Assembly: GCA_900547685.1 (NCBI GenBank)
Contig: URHS01000034.1
Span: forward strand, 1-27,315
Source: an uncultured Blautia sp.
Lineage (GTDB): Bacteria; Bacillota; Clostridia; Lachnospirales; Lachnospiraceae
Direction: 5' to 3'
DNA: 27,315 nt
Part shown: positions 8,073 to 16,786 of the stretch, in pieces
Numbering within the stretch: position 1 is the stretch's first letter
Layout of the letters: each line of letters starts with the position of its first letter
The notes under the pieces: model-generated
Seen by the model: the letters and a program-made list of their open reading frames with translations, nothing else
What the model was told of the DNA's origin: nothing
The model's database searches: none
Position numbers and translations under genes: made by a program

Positions 8073-8585
8073 TTATATTACTAAAGAAGGGGCAGTATAC
8101 ACTCTGGCTTTTAATTCATTATCTAACATATAAAGTCCCTTAGGATCTGTGCCAAACAACTCCATTTTTGTAATTAAATCATGAGCATTTGTTTCTTCTT
8201 CTCCCTGTTCTTTAATGAACCAATCCAGAAACTGCATAGTTCTGAAATCCTTTACATTCTGAGCAGCATCATAAATCGTATTAATCAATCCTGTTACATA
8301 TTCCTCATGAGCTAATCCTGCCTTTAATGGATCCATCAATTTTTCCAGAATGACTTCTGGTTTATTAACTACCTCCAAGGTGATTTCTACATTATTATTC
8401 TGAAGATATTTTAAAAACAGCATAGCATGATCTCGTTCTTCCTGAACCTGTACCATATACCAGTTAGAAAATCCATCCAAACCTTTACTCTTATAAAAAT
8501 TTGCAAAATCAAGATAAAGATATGCAGAATAAAATTCTTTATTAATTTGGCTATTTATCAGTTCTATTACTTTTGTATCTAACAT
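8073..8585 (-). CDS. ftnA: Non-heme ferritin (FtnA type)
   Basis: Cytoplasmic iron-storage protein that oxidises Fe(II) and stores it as a mineral core inside a 24-subunit shell. All ferroxidase-centre ligands are present at the E. coli FtnA numbering: Glu17, Tyr24, Glu50, His53, Glu94, Gln127 and Glu130. The length (170 residues) is normal. The N-terminal MLDTKVIELINSQINKEFYS is typical of Firmicute ferritins. The gene follows the epimerase-like gene by 18 bases, within which a GAAGGAAG ribosome binding site lies, so the two are probably co-transcribed. No Fur or PerR box is obvious upstream. Confidence 0.95.
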   Translation of the reverse strand: MLDTKVIELINSQINKEFYSAYLYLDFANFYKSKGLDGFSNWYMVQVQEERDHAMLFLKYLQNNNVEITLEVVNKPEVILEKLMDPLKAGLAHEEYVTGLINTIYDAAQNVKDFRTMQFLDWFIKEQGEEETNAHDLITKMELFGTDPKGLYMLDNELKARVYTAPSLVI

Positions 8586-8603
8586 TTTTACATCTTCCTT
8601 CTT

Positions 8604-9497
8604 TTATTTATTATATATGGTTACACAATATCCATGCTGAAAAATTTCATCTGACTTCAAGCTAACAATGTCCGGTTTTTTAGAAATCTCGTCCTTAAAT
8701 CCATAATTGTCGCATCTTCCCATCCAAGGCTCAAGACAAATATAGGTTGCTCCCGGAAGACTCCAAATTCCAAAATTGGTAAATCCGGTACAATCCATCA
8801 TAATATATGGTGTTCCGTCTGGATATCCAATTCCTGCACAGGATAACTGTGAATGATCAAAAATCAGAGCATCATGTTCAAACATATTCTCTGTAATACT
8901 GCAGCCTTCATATTCACCATAAGACTCTAGAGGAAGTTTATATACCTTTTTCTCATCAGCGGTACCTGTCATTCCATATACCAGGCAATACTCCACTTCC
9001 CCTTTATTTTTAAACAATAATTTATAATCTGTACGACAAGTATTTTCCAGAATCGGAACATTAAATCCCGGATGTCCTCCAATGGTAAAATACATAGTAT
9101 CTCTGTTTTTATTCTCTACCTTCCAGATTACATCTAGCTTTCTTCCCTGAATTTTATATGTAATAGTTAAAACAAAGGAAAACGGATAATATTTTTTTGT
9201 TTCTTCTGTCTCTTGAATTTGAAAAGATAACGTATCTTCTGTCTCTTCTATACAAGAAAATTCCATGTCTTTAACAAATCCATGGGGAATAGCTTCATAA
9301 ACTTTTCCGTTATAAAGATAATGATTTTCATAATGACGTCCTACATTTGGAAACAAAATAGGCGAATGGCGAGCCCAAAACTTTGCATCTGCAGTCCACA
9401 GGATTTCTTTTCCCATTTCTTTATCAAAAATACTTTGAAGCTCTGCTCCCTTTTTACATACTTTTATTTTTAAGTATTGGTTCTCAATTGTATACAT
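8604..9497 (-). CDS. Aldose 1-epimerase family protein (LacX/YeaD-like)
   Basis: A galactose-mutarotase-like beta-sandwich protein that probably interconverts sugar or sugar-phosphate anomers in the cytoplasm. His72 in PHGFVKDMEF and His142 in GGHPGFNVP fit the two conserved histidines. A glutamate in ICLEPWMG near the C-terminus fits the catalytic base. At 297 residues it is the length of the LacX-like subgroup, which is shorter than GalM. The sugar substrate cannot be read from the sequence. The ATG has AGGAGAGG upstream. It heads a unit with ferritin behind a plausible promoter; there is no known functional link between them. Confidence 0.88.
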   Translation of the reverse strand: MYTIENQYLKIKVCKKGAELQSIFDKEMGKEILWTADAKFWARHSPILFPNVGRHYENHYLYNGKVYEAIPHGFVKDMEFSCIEETEDTLSFQIQETEETKKYYPFSFVLTITYKIQGRKLDVIWKVENKNRDTMYFTIGGHPGFNVPILENTCRTDYKLLFKNKGEVEYCLVYGMTGTADEKKVYKLPLESYGEYEGCSITENMFEHDALIFDHSQLSCAGIGYPDGTPYIMMDCTGFTNFGIWSLPGATYICLEPWMGRCDNYGFKDEISKKPDIVSLKSDEIFQHGYCVTIYNK

Positions 9498-9540
9498 CGA
9501 TGCCTCTCCTTTTACTACTTTTAGAACTTACACTTTTTTT

Positions 9541-9569
9541 AGTTTATCACAGTCGATATACATATACAA
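9541..9569 (-). promoter_or_regulatory. Candidate promoter of the epimerase-ferritin operon
   Basis: On the minus strand, TTGTAT (9564-9569) and TAAACT (9541-9546) are separated by 17 bases and lie about 45 bases upstream of the epimerase ATG. This is a moderate sigma-A-type match, in the only gap before the operon. Confidence 0.45.
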
Positions 9570-9629
9570 GAAAAATGTCCTTATGTCCTAATCTCATATA
9601 ACTTTAAGTTTTATTTTTGTCCTGTTTTT

Positions 9630-12600
9630 CTAATCATTACACTGCTGCTTATAAATTTGTGAAAGAATTTCAGGATCTTTGATTTTCGTATCTTCCGACA
9701 ACATTAGGATTTTTGACACAATTTGCACCGTCAATGGATCTTCATCAAGAAATGGCAAGTACACTTTTCCCCTGTTTCCGCTCCAAACCGGTATTATATG
9801 AATATTTCCTGCTGCCTTCTGATGTACCACTCCGCTTCCCAGATGTACACTATATTCATTATACTTGCCTGCAATATGGGCAAAATGTCCTTCTATTTGA
9901 ACATTGCTCAGCTTCATTAACTGGCAAGTACATGTAATGATTGCTTTTCTCAATTCAAGTGTAGATGTTGATGTAATCGGATCTACTCCTCCTATAAATG
10001 CAAGGCTCACTGCAAGATCTACATCTCTCATCATCTCAGAAAACAATACATCATCCACCTCTGCAATTGTTAAAGGCTCATTAAGTCTACAGTGAGAAAA
10101 TTCTACATAATCAATACTTGGCGCCTCTATATCACTGGGTGAAAACCAGTCCGCATCTGCCGCCAAATGTACAACGGTATCTTCTTTATGGCAAACTTTC
10201 TCCAACCCATATTCATAAGAAACATTCCATCCACGCTTTTTCAAAGCTGCTGCTGCTTGGCTTGTCTGAATCTGATAGCCTGTATAGCGTTTTGTATAAG
10301 TATGCTCCAACTCCTCTTCCAATTTCAAATATAACTCACGAAATACCTGTTTAAAAGGCTGAACAATTTGATTCCTGTAAAGATAGTGTTGAAATTCCTG
10401 CCAAACATGGTTCTGATAAAGGTCAAATGTATGTGCAATTCGAATTTTATCTCCATAGGGTTCTCTTTTCTCTCCAAAAACAAGGCTGCCATGGTCATAA
10501 AAACCAATCGCGTCTTTACTAATCATCACTAAACGGCGAAGCAAAGGACCTGCAATAATATGATTTGCCATTATTTCTATTTCTGAACAGTCATATTCTG
10601 TCCTCTCTTCCATTGCACGTTCAAACATTTCACGTGTTCTCTGATATTGCTGGCAAAACAGTTGATGTGCTTCCTTAATTCGTTTTACCTCTTCATTATT
10701 TTTAAGACGTGCAGGTATGGATTTTAATTTTTTACCGGCTTTCCGAACACAAATATCATTTTGTCCTAATTCATCCACCTCAATCCAGATTTCTATATCC
10801 TCTATCGGTTTCGGCGATAATACATCTCTGTAAGTATCTGTTATTTTGCTCTCCATATTCCATATCAGACGATCCACGGAATTAAATTTGGCATTTCTTG
10901 CAAGATTCATCATCGCAATTTCACAACAGCGTTTCTCACTTGCCTGACGCTGGACCCCAAAAGTTTTCGATTCCTTCAAAAATTGCTGTACATATAAATA
11001 TCGCTCTAACAGATCCTTCTCATCTTTAAGAGGAGCAATACAGTAAGCATTCAATGCATCTTTATTTCTCTTTTCTGTCGCCTGTTTCCAAAATTCTTCT
11101 TTTTTTATCTTCCCGGTACAAGCATCCATATATTTTCTTGCCCGTACATGGAAACTATTTTCGCAAAGTAACTTAGATGCATCATAAAGTATCTTAATCT
11201 TTTTTTCTCCAAGCTTTTGACAAATCGAACGACACCAGCTAATATCAAAAGCCCCGTCATTTAAATCAATAGGGTCTAACTCCGTATAATGTGAAATCAT
11301 TGCTTTTTTCTGTTCCGGATCACTTTGTTTCATGTGTGCAATAAAATAAAAACATGCCTCAGAAAACCCATCCCATTCCAACGTTTCGCTGACAAATTGT
11401 ATCCATTGCGGCGCCATCATTGCAACCTCTACAAGACGTTTTTCTGATATTTCAACAAGCCGCAGTGTATCAACAGAATCCGATGGAAGCGGATAACAAT
11501 GTCTGATAACATTTGCAAATACTTCTTGTCTGTCATAGGTGAACGAAGTTCTTTTGATTTCTTCTCCTTCCAACATCTTTAAGGCAATGAGCAAATATTT
11601 TACACCGCGAATCACAAAAAGATTGGGTATCATCTTTGTATTACATGTTATGTCATTCAACCGCCCAGTTTCCATGCAAATTAGAGTATCACTAATTTGA
11701 TCCAACGTTTCTCGCAAATATTGGCATGCATCCTGATTTTCTTTTGGAAGTTCAAAATGCGGTTTTCCATATACCCCTCTGTTTTCAAAATACGCGGCAC
11801 TGAACGCTTCAGCCAGCATATCATCTCTAAAATAATGATTAGAATCCGATATTCTCTCTGAATGTTTATCAAGAATCATTTCCAACAAAATACTCTTTGG
11901 TAAAATTCCCAATGAACAGGCACGCGCTGCCACAATCGGCTGAAGATTTAGCTTATTTTTTACAACCGGCTCACAGTCCAGATGAAATCGGAGATAACAG
12001 TGATAAACTAACGGAAAATATTCACAAAATGTTTCGTCATCTACTTCTTCCAAATGTAGTTCTCGCATCATAACAAGAAATGGTGTAAGCTCTGCCATTG
12101 AATGGATAATCTCCTGTCCATGATAATCAACTGTCCGATAAGCTTTCACCTGTGCATATTTTAAGAATAATTCCAGTACACATGCTGCACTTTCTGCAAA
12201 TCGACTTTCCTTGTCACGTTCATAAAAATAGTATGTAATAATTTCACTAATATGATTATAATATTTCCATTGTTTTATATCTTCTGACCTTATATAAACC
12301 AGACAAATCTCTGACGGAAATATATTCTGATAGAGATATCCAAGGCTGTTTATAATAAAATAAAGCTGAAAAATTATCTGATCACTCAGATGATCCTTCT
12401 CAAAGTACTTCCGCCAGACCTCTCCAAATGGCAATGCATCCAATGATCTTTTTTTGTAATCCAGTGGATAAAAAGCTTTATCTCCAACAAGATATTCTTC
12501 TCCAAAACGATGGTATGAGTCCTTTTCATGAATTTCAATCCGTTTATTCCATTGTGTCAGATAGGAAGTTACCTCTTCTTTCTTCCATCCATTTAAAAAC

Positions 12601-14396
12601 TGAAGATCCACCACTTCCTTCTTCCTGAAAAAGCCCTTTTTCCGAATCCTTAAAAAGGAGCGCATTGGAAGTTCCACTCTTTGACCTCTCTGATATAATC
12701 CGTACCCTTGCTCTTCACCTAAAATTTCCGGTTTTTGAATTCCTTCCTCATCAAAGCAATTGGGTGCCAATCTTTGAAGCTCAAAAGCCGATTCTCGAAT
12801 TAATTTTTCCTGAGAAGAAGACAATCGTTGAAAACTTCCTTTTATACATGCTTCCGACTGTTTTGCGAGTACTTGAACAATCGCAGCTCTTGCATAAGCC
12901 TTCTTTGTTTTAAGACGGCCTTCTAATGCCAAAATATCTTTTTCTGTAAGCTCTAATTCTGTCAATTGTTTCATAGAAAATCTACATAAAAATTGTTGCT
13001 GTGAAATAATCTCACGAATCAAAAATTCTTTTTTTACAGGCAGCGAAACCTGAGAGAAACATTTGTTAAGAAAGTCCTCCTGTGCTTTCTTCCACAAAAA
13101 AGACAAATATGGAAGCAGCTGCTCAATTCTCTCCCTTTCTGGCGTTTTGATTAGAAGTCGGGACAAAAAATAAATAAGCGTTTCTTTATGAAGGATAATC
13201 GAAAACCATTCAAACCCCTTTGAAGAATATACCTGCTGTGATTTCATTTTACTTACAAATGGAAAAATTCGATCAAATAATCCGATACATTCCTCCTTGG
13301 AGAGTAACATTTCGTCTGCCCTGCTTTGATTGAGCTCACTAAGATATAGTGCTATAATCCATTCATTTTCTTGATATGTTTCTAACAGATTTTGATATTC
13401 CATAACTGGAAAATTTCTTGTCATCTTCAAATAAACCAGAGCAGCAGCAAGAATTTGTGACTCTTTCTGTTCTAATAAAGAAACTGCTTCTTCTATTGCT
13501 TTCTCAAGACTGCGTGCTCCAAGACAGTACAAAGCTAAATAAACCCTCAACGGATTTTGATCTAAAAGTGCCTCTCTACGTGCATTTTCATCGTGAAAAA
13601 ATAAATAAACAGTTTCAAAAACAGACTGAATAAGTCTTTGCTCCACCTGCTCATATCCAATACCAACCCAAGTTAAAACACTCCTCTGTACAGATGAATA
13701 ACGAAGCAATTTCTCTTCATGAATCACATCAAGTATACGACAAAAATAATCAAACTGATATTCATCTGAAGTTTCAAGTATACTCTGGCGAAGCCCCTCC
13801 TGAAGTTTTGCTGCAACAAGAAGATTTGTCATTAACTCCTGCAATTCTTGATTTTTACTCTGTTCAATAGCAATAATCACATTTCTTGTCAAGAATCCCG
13901 TGTTGTTCTCACTTAACAGAATTTCTCTGCAATATCCTATAACCTCTTCATTTCTCTGAAGTAACTCAATTGCAATTACCGGAGCAAGATTCAGATACCG
14001 AAATCTTTCTTCATATTCTCCATAAATCAAGCTGCGCATAGAAAGTCCGGCACCATAAAATATATAAAAAGCTCCGATAGATTGGAGTATCCGATTCTGG
14101 TAATTTGAAAGACGACTGCTTCTTACATCCATGCGAACAAGCTCTGTATTACATGTGAATTCCTGTATATGTTTCAAATACTCACAGAGTTTTTCATGAA
14201 TCTCCGACAATAACCCGCAGAAATCTTTCTGTTGTCTAAATAACTGTTCCAAGGTATCCGGAATCATAACATTTTGAAAATGAAACCCGAAAATATAATC
14301 TTTCTGCTCTGTCAGTTTTACAAATTCCTTTTCCAAACCTGTCAACTGCAATAATGTCTGATTATATACTCTGATTTTTTTCATTAACTCTTGCAT
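9630..14396 (-). CDS. Very large DUF4132 (YehI/MolR-like) protein
   Basis: A 1588-residue protein of unknown biochemical function. The C-terminal third matches the DUF4132 family and its terminal domain (DUF7737 in newer Pfam). Key pieces are ADADWFSPSDIEAP, then SEMMRDVDLAVSLAF (from residue 1453), YSVHLGSGVVH, and VYLPFLDEDP with SKILML and KIKDPEIL near the end. The first 600 or so residues are helical and repetitive in hydrophobic spacing, resembling HEAT-like repeats. No signal peptide, membrane segment or nucleotide-binding loop is seen, so it is probably a cytoplasmic scaffold or regulator. In E. coli the relative YehI lies near a MoxR ATPase, a VWA protein and a SWIM-type protein (the yeh cluster). 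None of these is here; the only partner is the 118-residue protein 4 bases upstream. Confidence 0.85.
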   Translation of the reverse strand: MQELMKKIRVYNQTLLQLTGLEKEFVKLTEQKDYIFGFHFQNVMIPDTLEQLFRQQKDFCGLLSEIHEKLCEYLKHIQEFTCNTELVRMDVRSSRLSNYQNRILQSIGAFYIFYGAGLSMRSLIYGEYEERFRYLNLAPVIAIELLQRNEEVIGYCREILLSENNTGFLTRNVIIAIEQSKNQELQELMTNLLVAAKLQEGLRQSILETSDEYQFDYFCRILDVIHEEKLLRYSSVQRSVLTWVGIGYEQVEQRLIQSVFETVYLFFHDENARREALLDQNPLRVYLALYCLGARSLEKAIEEAVSLLEQKESQILAAALVYLKMTRNFPVMEYQNLLETYQENEWIIALYLSELNQSRADEMLLSKEECIGLFDRIFPFVSKMKSQQVYSSKGFEWFSIILHKETLIYFLSRLLIKTPERERIEQLLPYLSFLWKKAQEDFLNKCFSQVSLPVKKEFLIREIISQQQFLCRFSMKQLTELELTEKDILALEGRLKTKKAYARAAIVQVLAKQSEACIKGSFQRLSSSQEKLIRESAFELQRLAPNCFDEEGIQKPEILGEEQGYGLYQRGQRVELPMRSFLRIRKKGFFRKKEVVDLQFLNGWKKEEVTSYLTQWNKRIEIHEKDSYHRFGEEYLVGDKAFYPLDYKKRSLDALPFGEVWRKYFEKDHLSDQIIFQLYFIINSLGYLYQNIFPSEICLVYIRSEDIKQWKYYNHISEIITYYFYERDKESRFAESAACVLELFLKYAQVKAYRTVDYHGQEIIHSMAELTPFLVMMRELHLEEVDDETFCEYFPLVYHCYLRFHLDCEPVVKNKLNLQPIVAARACSLGILPKSILLEMILDKHSERISDSNHYFRDDMLAEAFSAAYFENRGVYGKPHFELPKENQDACQYLRETLDQISDTLICMETGRLNDITCNTKMIPNLFVIRGVKYLLIALKMLEGEEIKRTSFTYDRQEVFANVIRHCYPLPSDSVDTLRLVEISEKRLVEVAMMAPQWIQFVSETLEWDGFSEACFYFIAHMKQSDPEQKKAMISHYTELDPIDLNDGAFDISWCRSICQKLGEKKIKILYDASKLLCENSFHVRARKYMDACTGKIKKEEFWKQATEKRNKDALNAYCIAPLKDEKDLLERYLYVQQFLKESKTFGVQRQASEKRCCEIAMMNLARNAKFNSVDRLIWNMESKITDTYRDVLSPKPIEDIEIWIEVDELGQNDICVRKAGKKLKSIPARLKNNEEVKRIKEAHQLFCQQYQRTREMFERAMEERTEYDCSEIEIMANHIIAGPLLRRLVMISKDAIGFYDHGSLVFGEKREPYGDKIRIAHTFDLYQNHVWQEFQHYLYRNQIVQPFKQVFRELYLKLEEELEHTYTKRYTGYQIQTSQAAAALKKRGWNVSYEYGLEKVCHKEDTVVHLAADADWFSPSDIEAPSIDYVEFSHCRLNEPLTIAEVDDVLFSEMMRDVDLAVSLAFIGGVDPITSTSTLELRKAIITCTCQLMKLSNVQIEGHFAHIAGKYNEYSVHLGSGVVHQKAAGNIHIIPVWSGNRGKVYLPFLDEDPLTVQIVSKILMLSEDTKIKDPEILSQIYKQQCND

Positions 14397-14400
14397 GTAC

Positions 14401-14757
14401 TTACCACAACCTTCCTGTCAACATCACTAATCTAATGATGACCAGCTCGTTTTCTTCCTGAGGCTTTAACTCCTCCGATAAACTTGTATACTCTTTCTGA
14501 TTAAAAAATACACGAAATAGACCATCTTCAAAATCCTGTTTTAAAATCTTCCAAGCCTGTTCTTCATTATATTTTTCTTTCTGCCAAGTTTCAAAAACGA
14601 ATTTTCCAGGTGATGAAATCCCTTCCTCCGAATGCAGCTCTGCTTTCATCACTTCGCAAAGCAATTCCTCCACTTTTCGTATCTCCGGAAGATTATAAAC
14701 AACTCTGCTTAATTCCCTATCAGAAGAAACCTTTCTCTTTATCACATAAACCCTCAT
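14401..14757 (-). CDS. Hypothetical protein paired with the DUF4132 gene
   Basis: I do not recognise this 118-residue soluble protein. It has a beta-type N-terminus (MRVYVIKRKVS), a charged helical middle, and a striking C-terminus with DGLFRVFFNQKEYTSL followed by IIRLVMLTGRLW. It begins after an AGGAGATGG ribosome binding site and ends 4 bases before the DUF4132 start, so the two are surely co-transcribed and probably translationally coupled. That tight coupling suggests a physical partner of the large protein, which is inference. No enzyme motif, signal peptide or membrane segment is visible. Confidence 0.75.
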   Translation of the reverse strand: MRVYVIKRKVSSDRELSRVVYNLPEIRKVEELLCEVMKAELHSEEGISSPGKFVFETWQKEKYNEEQAWKILKQDFEDGLFRVFFNQKEYTSLSEELKPQEENELVIIRLVMLTGRLW

Positions 14758-14875
14758 ATCCCATCTCCTGTTCTATGATAATGTTTGATATAAATTTAAA
14801 ATTCTACTTAAACATATCTTATCATAATATAAAATTAAAATCACTTACTCATATACTTTTATTCTAATTGCAAAG

Positions 14876-14918
14876 CAGCCATTTTTCCCAGTAAATTATT
14901 ACTAATGAAAAATGGCTG
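14876..14918. terminator. Perfect 12-bp hairpin, probable terminator
   Basis: CAGCCATTTTTC (14876-14887) and GAAAAATGGCTG (14907-14918) pair perfectly over a 19-base loop. It lies downstream of the LysM gene on the minus strand. The T-rich flank is better on the plus side (TTTATTAGTTTTTATT), so it could act in both directions. The whole gap 14758-15014 holds nothing else I can name. Confidence 0.5.
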
Positions 14919-15014
14919 TTTATTAGTTTTTATTCTATTTTGCTCAGACCTAAGTAATAAAACTGAAATTTCATTTATTGTACAGCTTAGGGTATCTTAA
15001 CATATTTCTCATAG

Positions 15015-15344
15015 CTATTTTATTTCTGATGAATAATATGGAACGCATAAATATGCACCTTCATAAATCAAGTCTCCGGTTAAATGATTAATTTGTTTTA
15101 CTTCTCTAATATATTCTTCAACAGATGTATACTCCTCTGTCATATATTCTTCAGCTATCTCCCATAAACTACTTCCGGACTTAATTTCAATACTGGTGTA
15201 GTATTTATGTCGAACAGAATTCTGTGTTCCGGCATTTGTTATATTAGATGTCTGAAATAAAAGAAATACAAAAAATACAATTATAAAAACCACAATTAAA
15301 AATCCTTTTACTCCTACTTTCTCTCTTTCCATTCTTCTATTCAT
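15015..15344 (-). CDS. Membrane-anchored LysM-domain protein, probable SOS-induced (YneA-like)
   Basis: A 109-residue protein with a basic N-terminus, a single membrane segment at about residues 13-31, and a degenerate LysM domain at about 48-103 (IEIKSGSSLWEIAEEYM, then QINHLTGDLIYEGAYLCVP). This is the layout of Bacillus YneA, which delays division during DNA damage and is also encoded divergently from lexA. The extracytoplasmic LysM would bind peptidoglycan. AGGAGG lies 9 bases before the ATG at 15344. A near-consensus promoter carries a LexA box inside its spacer. The division-inhibitor role is inferred from architecture and position; direct sequence similarity to YneA is not demonstrated. 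Confidence 0.8.
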   Translation of the reverse strand: MNRRMEREKVGVKGFLIVVFIIVFFVFLLFQTSNITNAGTQNSVRHKYYTSIEIKSGSSLWEIAEEYMTEEYTSVEEYIREVKQINHLTGDLIYEGAYLCVPYYSSEIK

Positions 15345-15373
15345 ATCATAATCCTCCTAATCCGCAACAACTG

Positions 15374-15387
15374 CGAACGTATGTTTG
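15374..15387. promoter_or_regulatory. LexA box 1
   Basis: CGAACGTATGTTTG fits the Gram-positive LexA consensus CGAACRNRYGTTYS. It lies between the -10 element and the ribosome binding site of the LysM gene, where bound LexA would block transcription. Confidence 0.85.
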
Positions 15388-15397
15388 TTATAAATTT

Positions 15398-15426
15398 ATA
15401 ATACTATACGAACGTATGTTTGTCAA
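15398..15426 (-). promoter_or_regulatory. Promoter of the LysM SOS gene
   Basis: On the minus strand, TTGACA (15421-15426) and TATTAT (15398-15403) are separated by exactly 17 bases, a near-perfect sigma-A promoter. LexA box 2 fills the spacer. Confidence 0.8.
15409..15422. promoter_or_regulatory. LexA box 2
   Basis: CGAACGTATGTTTG is identical to box 1, with start points 35 bases apart. It sits between the -35 and -10 of the LysM gene promoter. Confidence 0.85.
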
Positions 15427-15436
15427 TAACTTTTTT

Positions 15437-15450
15437 CGAACAAATATTCG
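15437..15450. promoter_or_regulatory. LexA box 3 (one-base variant)
   Basis: CGAACAAATATTCG is close to the LexA consensus, with ATTCG in place of GTTCG in the right half. It lies in the middle of the shared region, upstream of both promoters. Confidence 0.6.
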
Positions 15451-15473
15451 ATAAAATTATCGAACATCCATTC

Positions 15474-15487
15474 CGAATATTTGTTTG
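15474..15487. promoter_or_regulatory. LexA box 4 at the lexA promoter
   Basis: CGAATATTTGTTTG has one change in the left half. It overlaps the -35 hexamer of lexA, so it is the likely autoregulation site. A weaker half-site (CGAAC at 15461) lies just upstream. Confidence 0.6.
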
Positions 15488-15513
15488 CATTATAAGAAAA
15501 TATATGATATGAT
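15485..15513 (+). promoter_or_regulatory. lexA promoter
   Basis: TTGCAT (15485-15490) and TATGAT (15508-15513) are 17 bases apart and about 50 bases upstream of the lexA start. LexA box 4 overlaps the -35. Confidence 0.7.
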
Positions 15514-15561
15514 TATTAATATTACATTTTATTTTTAAAATGTATTCTGGAGGTATGATGT

Positions 15562-16188
15562 ATGGAATATGGAAAGATTAGTCAAAAACAATCTGAAATT
15601 TTAGAATATATGAAAAATGAAATTTTAAACCGTGGCTTTCCTCCTTCTGTAAGAGAAATTTGTGAAGCAGTGCACTTAAAGTCTACTTCTTCTGTACATT
15701 CTCATTTAGAAACTTTGGAAAAAAACGGTTATATCCGCAGAGATCCTACAAAACCAAGAGCTATTGAAATTGTAGATGATAATTTTAATCTGGTACGGCG
15801 CGAAACGGTAAATGTTCCGATTATTGGAAAGGTTTCTGCAGGTCAACCACTTTTGGCCGTAGAAAATATTGATGGATATTTCCCTATTCCTTCTGAATAT
15901 ATGCCGAATAATAAAACTTTCATGTTGGTTGTTCAGGGAGATAGTATGATTAACGCCGGCATCTTTAATGGCGACTATGTAATTGTGGAACAACAGCCAA
16001 CTGCTGAAAACGGGCAAAAAGTCGTGGCTCTTGTAGAAGATTCTGCCACTGTAAAAACATTTTACAAGGAAGATGATCATATCAGATTGCAACCGGAAAA
16101 TGATACAATGGAGCCTATTATTGTCCAACAAGATCAATTTTTCCAAATTTTAGGGAAAGTCATTGGTGTTTTTCGTTTTATGCGTTAA
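15562..16188 (+). CDS. lexA: SOS response repressor LexA
   Basis: DNA-damage repressor that self-cleaves when stimulated by RecA filaments. The N-terminal winged helix is at about residues 1-70 (GFPPSVREICEAV, TSSVHSHLETLEKNGYIRR). The C-terminal serine peptidase has the cleavage bond Ala93-Gly94 (GKVSAGQP), nucleophile Ser128 (QGDSMINAG) and general base Lys165 (SATVKTF). All are intact in 208 residues, a normal length. The ATG follows a GGAGG ribosome binding site. It is the only clearly intact plus-strand gene here, divergent from the LysM gene, with LexA boxes between them. Confidence 0.98.
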   Translation: MEYGKISQKQSEILEYMKNEILNRGFPPSVREICEAVHLKSTSSVHSHLETLEKNGYIRRDPTKPRAIEIVDDNFNLVRRETVNVPIIGKVSAGQPLLAVENIDGYFPIPSEYMPNNKTFMLVVQGDSMINAGIFNGDYVIVEQQPTAENGQKVVALVEDSATVKTFYKEDDHIRLQPENDTMEPIIVQQDQFFQILGKVIGVFRFMR

Positions 16189-16190
16189 AA

Positions 16191-16226
16191 AAAGTAAGTT
16201 CTTCTAAAAGTGAAGAACTTACTTTT
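16191..16226. terminator. Bidirectional terminator between lexA and the GNAT gene
   Basis: A perfect 13-bp stem (AAGTAAGTTCTTC at 16192-16204, GAAGAACTTACTT at 16212-16224) has a 7-base loop. It is flanked by a run of A on the left and TTTCTTTTT on the right. It ends both converging transcripts and overlaps the last codons and stop of the acetyltransferase. Confidence 0.88.
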
Positions 16227-16671
16227 CTTTTTCCATAATATAATTTGTCAATGCAATTCCTTTTCGAAAGACCTGTTGTTCTTTAATAACAACATACCCT
16301 CTTTTTTCAAAAAACGGTTTTGCTGTAATAGATGCATGTGTCACAATTTTCTCAACAGACACAATATTCTCCAATTTTTCACAAAGTGCGGTAGCAATCC
16401 CTTTTTCCTGCCTATCCTTATGTACATAAAGTCTGTCTAAGTATCCCGTCTTATCAATATCTCCAAAGCCTACAATACTTTTTCCTTCTACTGCCACAAA
16501 ACTGTCATGTTCTAAAAAAGAAGCATTCCATTGTTCTATATTAACTTCTCCTGTAGCCCATACATTCAACTGTTCTTTCGTATAATCTTTACAATTCACA
16601 TAATGAACTGTGTCATAAAACAGTTTTGCCAAATCTTCACAATCTTTTTCCTGATACGCTCTTATTATCAT
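16219..16671 (-). CDS. GNAT family N-acetyltransferase
   Basis: A small 150-residue acetyl-CoA-dependent acetyltransferase. The acetyl-CoA-binding motif A is visible: LDRLYVHKDRQEKGIATAL, with the Q-x-x-G-I-A loop, at about residues 79-97. It is followed by the usual C-terminal HASITAKPFFEKRGYVV, where the substrate side is shaped. The substrate cannot be told from the sequence; relatives are annotated only as putative acetyltransferases. The ATG at 16671 has AAGGAATAGAGGAA upstream. It is a single-gene unit, converging on lexA. Confidence 0.9.
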   Translation of the reverse strand: MIIRAYQEKDCEDLAKLFYDTVHYVNCKDYTKEQLNVWATGEVNIEQWNASFLEHDSFVAVEGKSIVGFGDIDKTGYLDRLYVHKDRQEKGIATALCEKLENIVSVEKIVTHASITAKPFFEKRGYVVIKEQQVFRKGIALTNYIMEKEK

Positions 16672-16719
16672 GTTCCTCTATTCCTTTCTTTTTTGCTTCA
16701 CTGCTATATTGTCCATACA

Positions 16720-16771
16720 GAATAACAAAACAGAACAGCAAAAGGATTTCACTCACTTTAACTGTTCTGTT
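16720..16771 (-). terminator. Terminator of the rsfS operon
   Basis: On the minus strand, a perfect 10-bp stem of AACAGAACAG and CTGTTCTGTT with a 23-base loop is followed by TTGTTATT. It lies 15 bases after the rsfS stop. Confidence 0.65.
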
Positions 16772-16786
16772 CCATTATTTGTTTTA

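Noticed and set aside
15706..16146. 146-codon minus-strand ORF opposite lexA
   Set aside because: Fully antisense to a conserved lexA gene, no ribosome binding site and no recognisable domain.
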